DNA of 64,000 bases from Ardenticatenaceae bacterium (GTDB taxonomy: Bacteria > Chloroflexota > Anaerolineae > Promineifilales > Promineifilaceae). Below the pieces are notes generated by a model that was not told the origin of the DNA, did no database searches, and saw nothing but the letters and a program-made list of their open reading frames with translations. Position 1 is the stretch's first letter; each line of letters begins with the position of its first letter. The position numbers and the translations under genes were made by a program. The stretch spans positions 62,001 to 126,000 of the forward strand of contig JACKBS010000016.1 of NCBI GenBank assembly GCA_020634435.1, given 5' to 3'. Positions 17,417-25,582 of this stretch are shown piece by piece.

Positions 17417-17739
17417 GACAACGTTTCCTTTTTAAGCCAATCACAAAGCGGGAAAATAGTAGAAATTTTATGGGGTTTACCGCAAAGCTCCCGCCTTTTT
17501 CAGGCATCTTCCTCCGCGGACACTGTGAATTTATTTTTTCTTTAGGGCCCGCTCCAACAGTATATTTTGCCACAATTGCCACCCCAAAAGGAAGTCCCCC
17601 GCCTGATTTTCCAGGCAATCATCTACAGGTTTAACCTATCAACAGGCTGGCGAAGCACAGCATTGACCAGGCAACAAAAAACGGCTGGCGCTAAAATCGC
17701 ACCAGCCGTTTTTGAGTAAGCAAATTATTTTTGTATGGG
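17417..17739. other. Intergenic stretch with one terminator
   Basis: About 320 bases between two minus-strand genes. It holds the AAGGAAA ribosome site of the DUF3160 gene at its left end and a strong hairpin terminator near 17676-17713. I see no gene and no convincing -35/-10 pair. Confidence 0.5.
17676..17713 (-). terminator. Rho-independent terminator
   Basis: AAAAAACGGCTGG (17676-17688) pairs with CCAGCCGTTTTT (17702-17713) around a 13-nt loop. A-runs and T-runs on both sides make it usable in both directions; on the minus strand it ends the transcript of the 90-residue membrane protein gene. Confidence 0.8.
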
Positions 17740-18012
17740 TTACTTGCGAATAAAAAGGCGCTTAAACACAGTCCGTTTTTCAGGAAACAAAATGTAAAAA
17801 ACGGAACCAGCGGCCAGGGCGTATGCGGCCGTTGCCAGCAAGCACACCATCAGTTTGGCCAAAACCGTGGAATGCCCGTAATAATGCATTCCCCAGCTCA
17901 GAATCATGCTGCTTACCATTGTGCCCAACATCGCCGCCACAAAAACGGCCGTTAACCACATCTGGTCTTCATGTGAAAGACTTTCTACCCACAGTTGCCA
18001 CTTTTTCATCAT
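17740..18012 (-). CDS. Small membrane protein of unknown function
   Basis: 90 residues with two clear membrane helices (about 18-42 and 52-76), a short acidic/aromatic N-terminus and a basic tail (KRTVFKRLFIRK) that should stay inside. Adjacent ATG codons at 18012 and 18009 are both possible; AGGAT lies about 9 nt upstream. It is followed directly by a terminator, so it appears to be a single-gene transcript. No family recognised. Confidence 0.65.
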   Translation of the reverse strand: MMKKWQLWVESLSHEDQMWLTAVFVAAMLGTMVSSMILSWGMHYYGHSTVLAKLMVCLLATAAYALAAGSVFYILFPEKRTVFKRLFIRK

Positions 18013-18162
18013 GATGTTGATCCTATCGCTAAGCTTTCGTTTGTTCGTCTATTCTCATTTTGTATTTAGTCTGGATTACAGACCCAAATACCAGCCAACC
18101 GTATAAGCTTAATCTAACAAATTGCCTTGTGATTGTTGATGGGATTTATCTCTCAATTGCCG

Positions 18163-18201
18163 AAAAATAGGCCAGATTGGCGATCTCTTGCCAACCTGGC
18201 C
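18163..18201 (-). terminator. Rho-independent terminator of the histidine kinase gene
   Basis: GGCCAGATTGGC (18170-18181) pairs with GCCAACCTGGCC (18190-18201) with a single imperfect pair and an 8-nt loop. On the minus strand the hairpin is followed by TATTTTT (AAAAA at 18163-18167 on plus). It lies about 40 bp past the stop of the kinase gene. Confidence 0.75.
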
Positions 18202-18238
18202 CAACTTTTCCGGTATGTTGTAAGGATCACAAATTCTC

Positions 18239-21200
18239 CTAAGACAGAGGCTTATCCAGGACGTCGCGCACCTTTGAAGCCAGGGCGCTGCGCGAAAATG
18301 GTTTGGACAGGAAGTTCATTTCGGCCATCAACACGCCGTGGCGCATCACAGCATCATCCATGTAGCCAGACATGAACAGCACCCTGATCCCCGGACGCTG
18401 CGCTGTGAGTTCTTCAGCCAGTTTACGGCCCCCTTTTTGCGGCAGCACCACATCGGTTAGCAGCATGTGGATAGGTTCTGAATGCTCAGCCGCCAGCGCC
18501 AGCGCGGCAATACCATCCTCTGCTTCAAGAATGGTGTAGCCAATTTCTTCTAGCGTCAGCCGCACCAGGTCACGCAGCGCCTCTTCATCTTCAACCAACA
18601 GAATCGTCTCATGGCCGGATTGGGGAACGGCCGTTTGGCTAACATCTGCCATATCGGGGGCCACTTCCTCACTGACGGGCAGGTAGATTTTGAACGTCGT
18701 GCCATGCCCCAGTTCGCTGTACACATAAATGGCCCCGCCGCTTTGCTTGATGATGCCATGAACTGTAGCCAAACCCAATCCCGTGCCCTTACCTGGCCCC
18801 TTGGTGGTAAAAAACGGCTCAAAGATTTGCTGGCGCGTCTCTTCATCCATCCCTTGGCCGGTATCGGTGATGGCCAGCATCACCACCGGGCCGGGCAGCG
18901 CATCCGGGTGAATAGCCAGAGTGGTCTCATCATGAATCAGATTGCGGGTTTCAATGGTCAACATACCACCAGTAGTCATAGCATCACGGGCGTTGATGAC
19001 CAGATTCATAATCACCTGCTCTAGCTGCCCTGGGTCAGCAGCTATGGGCCACAAACCAGGCTGCAAATCGGTCGAGAGGTTGATGTCTTCACCAATGAGG
19101 CGGCCGAGCATTTTTTCCAGATTGGTGATCAGCTCGTTCATGTCTAACACAACAGGCTGCAACACCTGCTTGCGGCTAAAAGCCAGCAATTGGCGCGTTA
19201 GATGCGTGGCCCGGTCAACCGCCTGCCGAATCTGCTCCACCTTCGGCAGTAGCGGATCCTCTTTGGCCATCTGGTAGCGCATTAAATCGCCATAAAGCTT
19301 AATCACGGCCAGCTGGTTGTTGAAGTCGTGGGCCACCCCGCCCGCCAAACGGCCGATACTCTCCATCTTTTGTGCCTGGCGCAGCTGCTCCTCAAGGATC
19401 ATTTGCTGCTCGGCAGCTAATTTGCTTTCGGTAATATCGCGCACCACCATGACGGAACCGAGAATGTTGCCATTTTCACGAATGGGCGTGCAGGCGTAAT
19501 CTACCAATATGGGCTGGCCATCGCGCCGCCAGTAGGTATCCTCGGCATTGCGGAAAGCAGCACCCTTCTCAACAGAGATGCTAATCTCGCACGCCTCTGT
19601 CGGATAAGGTGTGCCGTCAGGATAGGAATGGTGGAACATGGCGTGGGCATCTTGACCTAAAAGTTCTTCTAGTGGCCACCCTAACATCTGGACCATCGCG
19701 GGATTGATGAAGGTGATACGGCCGTCTATATCCGTCCCATAAATACCCTCACCCGCTGAATTTAGAATCAGCTCCATACGCCGGTTTAACTGTTTGATAG
19801 TTATCTCAGCCTGCTTACCATCGGTGATGTCTCGCACCAGACCAACCACCTTCTGCAATCTACCCGTGCGCTCATCCACCATTGGTTTAACCTGATCAAA
19901 AACGGTGTGGATAGAGCCATCCGGCCAGATCAGCCGATATTCTCCACTGGCCTCTTGCCCCTCGGCAATCGCCTTCGTAAAAACTGCTTTCACTTCAGGC
20001 AGGTCATCGGGATGCACCATTGAATAAAATTTTTCGGCCGTAATCGGCTCAGAGCCAGGTTTCAACCCAAAAACGCGATAGCATTCATCTGACCAGATGT
20101 GCGGTTCAATGTAACGGCCATCGGGCATCACACGCAGTTCCCAACTGCCCGAATGCGTAATGGCCTGAGCGGTGGCCATGTTATCCGCCATCTCTTTTAA
20201 TTGATTTTCCAGCTGCTTACGGTCCGTAATGTCGAAGGCCAGGGTAAGCGCATAATTCTCATTGCCAATTTCAATGGCTTCTACCGAGTAGAGCACATGG
20301 CGCAGTTCACCCGATTTGTTGCGCACCTCAATTTCGACTTCATGCAGACTGCCCCCCTGCTCCATCATGCGCTGCCGCAGGTCTTCACGCTGCGCCTGGG
20401 TAAAGATACCAAATTCGGTAGCGTCACGGCCGATCAACTCTTCTCGGGCGTAACCAGAGAGCCGCTCGTAGCTTTCGTTGACATCCACAAGACGGCCGTC
20501 TGCCCTGGTAAGTGACAACGCCGCTGGACTAAGCTGGAATGCTTTGGAGAACCGTTCTTCAGACTGACGCAGCGCTTCCTCCACCTGTCTCCGCTCGGTC
20601 GTGTCGATGGAAAGAATGAAAAGCCCTTCAGGCACGGGCTGGACACTCAAGTCAAACCAGGCGTGGGAGCCATCTTCATACACAAACTTATTTTCAAAAA
20701 TATGTGAGGTGCGTTCGGCCATGCAGCGGCGTAAAACCGCAAACAATTCTGTATTTTCGATGCCCGGAAACACTTCCATCATCGTCCGCCCCAACATATC
20801 TTCCTTGCGGCGATGACTGTTTTTTGTAACGCTCTCATTCAGGTAAAGGTAACGCCAGTCAAAACTGATGATCTGGCAACCTTCCAGCATGCTATCCAGG
20901 GAAGTGTGGTACCGCTCTTCGCTGTCACGCAGGGCTTGTTCGGCCGCTTTCCGGTCGGTGATATCTTGGACATAGCCAATCATAGCCGTCGGCTCTGCGG
21001 ACTCCTCACGCAGCAAACGACCTTCAGCCCACACCGTACGGATAGTGCCATCTGGCAGCACAATGCGGTATTCGAGCGGCACCGGCTCGTGCCGCTCCAG
21101 CACCGACAGATTGGACTGGTTAACCGCTTCCACATCATCGGGGTGGATACGCGAAGTAATAATAGCGTTTAAATCGCCATCAAAATCATCGGGATCCATA

Positions 21201-23557
21201 TCAAAAAGGGCATACATTTGATCAGACCAGGTCACTTTTCGTGTGGCAAGGTCCCAGCGCCAGCTGCCAATTTTAGCCACAGCTTCCGCCTCAGAGAGAA
21301 TTTCTTGCAAATCCTTTACCGCTTCTTCCGCGTTTTTACGTTGGGTAATCTCCTCAGAAAAAATGACAATGCCCCCCACAACATTGTTGCCGGTATACCA
21401 GGGGTGCACTTCCCACCGCAGCCATTGGATACGGCCGTCTTGCCGCACAAATTTGTCCTCATTCGCCTTAAGCACCTCGCCAGCCATACTCCGTTCATGT
21501 ACCGCTTTCCACCGGTCGGGAAGTTCTGGGAATATGTCATAGTGTGAGCGACCAATCACGTTCTCAATGTCGAAATCTGTCAACCAGCGGTGGCTGACCG
21601 CCAGGTAACGCATCTCCTGGTCAAACATGGCCAGGGCCGCTGGCGCGTGGTCAATAAACAAGCGAAGGCGCTCCTCGCTTTCTTGCAGGGCGCTTTCCGT
21701 GGCCTTGCGCTGGGTCACATCGCGCAAGATCGCCGTGTAGAGCGTTTTTTCGCCGACTTTCACTCGGGAAATGGACACCTCGACGGGAAATTCCTCCCCA
21801 TTGGCACGCCGCCCTACAAGCGCACGACGCTGACCCATGTTGAGGGTCGATTCACCCGTCTCACCAAATTGAATCACCAGCTCTCGATGATTTTCACGGA
21901 AACGCTCAGGCAGCAGGATGTCATGCGACTTACCTACCGCTTCCTCAGCTGTGTAACCAAACATTCTTTGGGCAGCTGCATTAAACAGCACAATTTCCTG
22001 GGCATCATCCAGACTCACAATGGCATCCATGGCCGAATCCAACATCCCAAAGAGCCTTGCTTCGCTTTCGTGCAAAGCCATTTCCGTCGTTTTGCGGTCG
22101 GTAATATCCAGAATGCTCAAGGATGCGCCGGTAATTTCGCTTTCGTCTGTCACGACTGGGCTGACATGGATTTCAAGCCAGTAATGGCCGCCAGGTACAG
22201 CGACCTTCATTTCATGGCTGCTGCTGTCTCCTTGTAGCGCCTGCTCAAAAAAAACATCGCCAAAACCATCCAACTGAAGCTGCGAAAAGAGATCAGCCAC
22301 ATGCTCGCCGGCTTGCAACGGCCGTTCAGCCAACTTCTCCATCAGGCCCACAGCCACCGAATTCATGGCTAACACCCGCTGCTCACAATCCACCAGCAGG
22401 AAGGCCTGCAAAGTATTGTTAAAAATGGCTCTGAGATTGGCTTCTGATTGGCGCAGCGCCTCACGGGCATAGTGGCGGGCGGTGATGTCGCGGGCAATGC
22501 CGAGCACACCCAGCAGCTTGCCATCATCGTCGTAAATGGGGGTTTTGATGGTTTCAGCCAGGATGGTACGGCCGTCGCTGGCAAACGTCGCCCATTCTTC
22601 AATGCTGTCCGGCTGGCCCGAATTGATAACCACCTGATCCCGAGCCAGATAAGCTTTGGCCGCCTCCTCTGGGAAAAAATCAAAGTCGGTTTTGCCCAGC
22701 AGTTCCGCCTCGGGCATACCCACCAGTTTCTCAAACTCGGGGTTGCACGCCTGGTACACACCCTTCACGTCCTTCAACCAGATCAGATCAGGAATTGCAT
22801 CTAGCAAAACACGCATCTGGCGGCGTTCCAGAATCAATTTTTGTCGCCCTTGCAGCAGCTCACTAACGTCAATCGAACTGCCTTCATAGGTCACACGGCC
22901 CTGGCTGTCCACCACTTTTTGGGTAGACATCAGCACCTCAAAGGTGGAGCCATCTTTGCGCAGCGCGGTAAACTGAACCGTATATTCGCCATGCGCCTCC
23001 AGATTGCTAATAATCTGCACAGGCACATCGGGGTCGGCACAATGACCAGCGGGCGAAGTGCCTAAAATCTCTTCCAGGGAGTCATAGCCCCACATTTTCA
23101 GGTAGGTCTGATTGGCATACAGGAACGTCCCATCGGCACTCACAATATCAAACCCATAGGGCGAATTGGCCAGCACGTCCGCTCTGTCGTCTACACCGTG
23201 GGCTAGCGGTGAATGGTTTACCTTACTTTCAGGCATTGGGGTGACCATGAAGAGTTGACGGCCGTTTTCCAACGGCCGTGTCGTCAGGGTAATGGCGTGG
23301 GAACGGCCGTTTAAATCTTGAAAACGGCCGTCTTGCGGCAAAAATTCTGCCGCCAACCTCCCCAACAGTTGTTCAGCCTCACCATCGGCCAACGCATGGG
23401 CCGCAGCGTTGGCTTCTAAAATCCGCCCGTCAGCACCCACTAAAAAGATGGCTTGCTCGGCGGCCGTATACAGCGCCTGGGCAATTTCTTTCAAATAAGC
23501 AGAATGCGAAAACGGGTCAGGTTGGGCAGATGATTTGTGGCCCATAAGGTTCCTCAA
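18239..23557 (-). CDS. Multi-PAS hybrid histidine kinase with receiver domain
   Basis: 1772 residues and no membrane segment, so a cytoplasmic sensor. I count 11 consecutive PAS/PAC units, for example IFLVGADGRILEANAAA, GFDIVSADGTFLYANQTY, LIWLKDVKGVYQACNPEF, AIVSLDDAQEIVLFNAAAQR and GIYGTDIDGRITFINPAM. The HisKA phospho-acceptor is His1410 in GGVAHDFNNQ. The HATPase_c region has N-box VIMNLVINARDAM, DTGQGMD and GTGLGLATVHGI. A C-terminal receiver (about 1650-1772) has phospho-acceptor Asp near 1702 (LLTDVVLP). This architecture resembles kinases that phosphorylate their own receiver and pass the phosphate on. No output regulator is adjacent. A promoter TTGAGG-17-TATAAT lies upstream (23694-23666). 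Confidence 0.93.
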   Translation of the reverse strand: MRNLMGHKSSAQPDPFSHSAYLKEIAQALYTAAEQAIFLVGADGRILEANAAAHALADGEAEQLLGRLAAEFLPQDGRFQDLNGRSHAITLTTRPLENGRQLFMVTPMPESKVNHSPLAHGVDDRADVLANSPYGFDIVSADGTFLYANQTYLKMWGYDSLEEILGTSPAGHCADPDVPVQIISNLEAHGEYTVQFTALRKDGSTFEVLMSTQKVVDSQGRVTYEGSSIDVSELLQGRQKLILERRQMRVLLDAIPDLIWLKDVKGVYQACNPEFEKLVGMPEAELLGKTDFDFFPEEAAKAYLARDQVVINSGQPDSIEEWATFASDGRTILAETIKTPIYDDDGKLLGVLGIARDITARHYAREALRQSEANLRAIFNNTLQAFLLVDCEQRVLAMNSVAVGLMEKLAERPLQAGEHVADLFSQLQLDGFGDVFFEQALQGDSSSHEMKVAVPGGHYWLEIHVSPVVTDESEITGASLSILDITDRKTTEMALHESEARLFGMLDSAMDAIVSLDDAQEIVLFNAAAQRMFGYTAEEAVGKSHDILLPERFRENHRELVIQFGETGESTLNMGQRRALVGRRANGEEFPVEVSISRVKVGEKTLYTAILRDVTQRKATESALQESEERLRLFIDHAPAALAMFDQEMRYLAVSHRWLTDFDIENVIGRSHYDIFPELPDRWKAVHERSMAGEVLKANEDKFVRQDGRIQWLRWEVHPWYTGNNVVGGIVIFSEEITQRKNAEEAVKDLQEILSEAEAVAKIGSWRWDLATRKVTWSDQMYALFDMDPDDFDGDLNAIITSRIHPDDVEAVNQSNLSVLERHEPVPLEYRIVLPDGTIRTVWAEGRLLREESAEPTAMIGYVQDITDRKAAEQALRDSEERYHTSLDSMLEGCQIISFDWRYLYLNESVTKNSHRRKEDMLGRTMMEVFPGIENTELFAVLRRCMAERTSHIFENKFVYEDGSHAWFDLSVQPVPEGLFILSIDTTERRQVEEALRQSEERFSKAFQLSPAALSLTRADGRLVDVNESYERLSGYAREELIGRDATEFGIFTQAQREDLRQRMMEQGGSLHEVEIEVRNKSGELRHVLYSVEAIEIGNENYALTLAFDITDRKQLENQLKEMADNMATAQAITHSGSWELRVMPDGRYIEPHIWSDECYRVFGLKPGSEPITAEKFYSMVHPDDLPEVKAVFTKAIAEGQEASGEYRLIWPDGSIHTVFDQVKPMVDERTGRLQKVVGLVRDITDGKQAEITIKQLNRRMELILNSAGEGIYGTDIDGRITFINPAMVQMLGWPLEELLGQDAHAMFHHSYPDGTPYPTEACEISISVEKGAAFRNAEDTYWRRDGQPILVDYACTPIRENGNILGSVMVVRDITESKLAAEQQMILEEQLRQAQKMESIGRLAGGVAHDFNNQLAVIKLYGDLMRYQMAKEDPLLPKVEQIRQAVDRATHLTRQLLAFSRKQVLQPVVLDMNELITNLEKMLGRLIGEDINLSTDLQPGLWPIAADPGQLEQVIMNLVINARDAMTTGGMLTIETRNLIHDETTLAIHPDALPGPVVMLAITDTGQGMDEETRQQIFEPFFTTKGPGKGTGLGLATVHGIIKQSGGAIYVYSELGHGTTFKIYLPVSEEVAPDMADVSQTAVPQSGHETILLVEDEEALRDLVRLTLEEIGYTILEAEDGIAALALAAEHSEPIHMLLTDVVLPQKGGRKLAEELTAQRPGIRVLFMSGYMDDAVMRHGVLMAEMNFLSKPFSRSALASKVRDVLDKPLS

Positions 23558-23931
23558 CAGAACAAACTAAATTGCTCGCGAATAATTAAAATGTACCAAT
23601 GGTGCCGATTTGCGAACTGGGAAACAACAAACAGGCAGGTAACGCCTATGAAAACACATAAACTAATTATAAAAAAATCACAAACGCGCCTCAAGCCTAA
23701 ATAGTCCTGTAATAAGGTAACGTAGGGGGAAATTATCTTCATCAGGGGCGGCAATGTCTTTTGTCACTTGTTGCGCGGCAGCTGTGCCACCTACCATGTT
23801 GTCATGGGTTATCAGGCTCGTTTTCGGCAAGACGTCGAAGCTGCGGCATATGGCCCCCACTCTTCATTCCCTCCGCCACGCTCCGCCGTCCCGTTGACCG
23901 GATGAGCACGCTGATCAAGGAGGGTAGCACA
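23558..23931. promoter_or_regulatory. Divergent intergenic region with kinase promoter
   Basis: About 370 bases with no convincing gene. On the minus strand, TTGAGG (23694-23689), a 17-nt spacer and TATAAT (23671-23666) form a good sigma-70-type promoter about 100 nt before the kinase ATG, which has GAGGAA as ribosome site. On the plus strand the universal stress gene has AAGGAGG before its ATG, but no clear promoter. Confidence 0.6.
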
Positions 23932-24852
23932 ATGTTCCAAAAAATATTAGTTCCGTTGGACGGCTCTTTATTGGCCGAACAGGCGCTGGAACCAGCCCTC
24001 AGGCTGGCCGAAAGTGCCAACGGAGAGCTCCTGCTTTTAAGTATTCCTTACCTCAAATACATGTTTGTCAGTGAGCCAGCAGGGTATGGCCTGTTGTGGC
24101 CCAACCAATCCAGGGCCCACACCCATAACGAACTGGCTGCCTATCTGCAAACACTGCAAACCAGGCACGCACCGACCGGGTTTACCTGGACCACACAAAT
24201 TGAACGGGGTGATGAAGCCAGCGTGATTGTGGATACGGCCGTATCTCAAGACGTCGATCTCATTGTGATGTCTACCCACGGCCGCAGCGGCTTCTCGCAC
24301 TGGTACCTGGGCAGCGTGACCGAAAAAGTGCTGCAAAGCGCCCCCTGCCCCGTGCTGATCATTCGCGAGGCACGGCCGTTTCGCCACATCCTCATCACGT
24401 TAGACGGCTCCAAACTGTCAGAACGTGCCCTGGCCCCAGGTCTGGAACTGGCCAACTGCTTTGACGCCGCCGTGACCCTGCTGCGCGTGGAAGAGCCAGA
24501 GGAAATGGACCCCGCCTATCTGCATGAGCTGAACGAATACGATCCGGCTATGGCGGCCCAGGCGCACGACACTTTTTGCTGCCGCACCGAACTGTACCTC
24601 ACAGACATTGTGCAGCGCTACCAACCGCTCTGCCACCAGCCCCTGCGCCACATGGTGATGAGTGGGTCCCCTGCGCATGAAATCCTGGGCACCATCGAAA
24701 ACACCGATGTTGATCTGGTGGTGATGGCCACACACGGCCGTACTGGCCTACGCCGCTGGGTGTTTGGCAGCGTCACCGACAAAGTGATGCGCCGTGCTCA
24801 AGGTGCGGTCCTCATTGTTCGCCCGCCAAGCGCCGCTCTCAAAGAAGATTGA
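23932..24852 (+). CDS. Tandem universal stress protein (two UspA domains)
   Basis: 306 residues from the ATG at 23932, chosen because AAGGAGG lies just upstream and the protein then begins with the family start MFQKILVPLDGS. Two UspA domains of about 150 residues each carry the ATP-binding signature G-x2-G-x9-GS: STHGRSGFSHWYLGSV in the first and ATHGRTGLRRWVFGSV in the second. Such fused Usp proteins act as soluble stress-response nucleotide-binding proteins. It is followed 19 bp later by a membrane methyltransferase-like gene and then a LonB-like protease, a plausible stress operon. Confidence 0.92.
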   Translation: MFQKILVPLDGSLLAEQALEPALRLAESANGELLLLSIPYLKYMFVSEPAGYGLLWPNQSRAHTHNELAAYLQTLQTRHAPTGFTWTTQIERGDEASVIVDTAVSQDVDLIVMSTHGRSGFSHWYLGSVTEKVLQSAPCPVLIIREARPFRHILITLDGSKLSERALAPGLELANCFDAAVTLLRVEEPEEMDPAYLHELNEYDPAMAAQAHDTFCCRTELYLTDIVQRYQPLCHQPLRHMVMSGSPAHEILGTIENTDVDLVVMATHGRTGLRRWVFGSVTDKVMRRAQGAVLIVRPPSAALKED

Positions 24853-24871
24853 CCGGCAAAAGGAGCCACGC

Positions 24872-25570
24872 ATGCAAGCAACGAAACCCAAAGTGCCAAC
24901 GGCCGTTTTGGCCCAAATGCTCTTCTTCATCTTTGTCATCCTATTTTTGCCGCTGCTCATCTCGGGGCATTGGGATTGGTGGGAAGCGTGGACGTACGCC
25001 ATCACGGGGCTCCTGGGCTTCTTCATTAGCCGGGTGCTGGCGGCCAAAAAGCACCCCGATTTGCTGGCCGAGCGTGCGCGCTTTGCCCAGCAGCCAGACG
25101 CCAAATCTTGGGATAAATGGTTGGCCCCAATCGTGGCTCTCGGCGGCGGCCTGATTCCGCTAGCTGCTGGGCTGGATGCCCGGTTTGGTTGGTCTGCCCC
25201 TTTTAGCTTGCCGGTAAAGCTTGTCGCCTTGCTGATCATTTTGGCCGGGTATGCCCTTGGCTCGTATGCCCTGGTAGCCAATCGCTACTTTTCTGGCATG
25301 GTGCGCATTCAAACCGAACGCAATCACCACGTGGTGAGCAGCGGCCCTTACCACTGGATGCGCCATCCTGGCTATGCAGGGGCGCTTATTACCTATCTGG
25401 CCACCCCATTTTTCCTGGATTCCCTGTGGGCGCTGGTGCCCGCCATCATCATTTCTGCGCTGCTTGTTTTGCGCACGGCCTGGGAAGATGAAACGCTGCA
25501 AGCCGAACTTGAAGGTTACCAGGCTTATGCCCAGCAGATACGCTATCGTCTACTGCCGGGCGTTTGGTAA
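24872..25570 (+). CDS. Isoprenylcysteine carboxyl methyltransferase-like membrane protein
   Basis: 232 residues from the ATG at 24872 (AAAGGAG upstream); the frame is open earlier but would overlap the Usp gene. About five membrane helices; the C-terminal part carries the family's SAM/lipid-binding pattern SGPYHWMRHPGYAGAL followed by a helix pair and AWEDETLQAELEGYQAYAQ. Bacterial members have no protein-prenyl substrate known and methylate small or lipid-like substrates, so the substrate is open. It ends 12 bp before the LonB-like protease gene. Confidence 0.8.
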   Translation: MQATKPKVPTAVLAQMLFFIFVILFLPLLISGHWDWWEAWTYAITGLLGFFISRVLAAKKHPDLLAERARFAQQPDAKSWDKWLAPIVALGGGLIPLAAGLDARFGWSAPFSLPVKLVALLIILAGYALGSYALVANRYFSGMVRIQTERNHHVVSSGPYHWMRHPGYAGALITYLATPFFLDSLWALVPAIIISALLVLRTAWEDETLQAELEGYQAYAQQIRYRLLPGVW

Positions 25571-25582
25571 GGAAGGTATATC

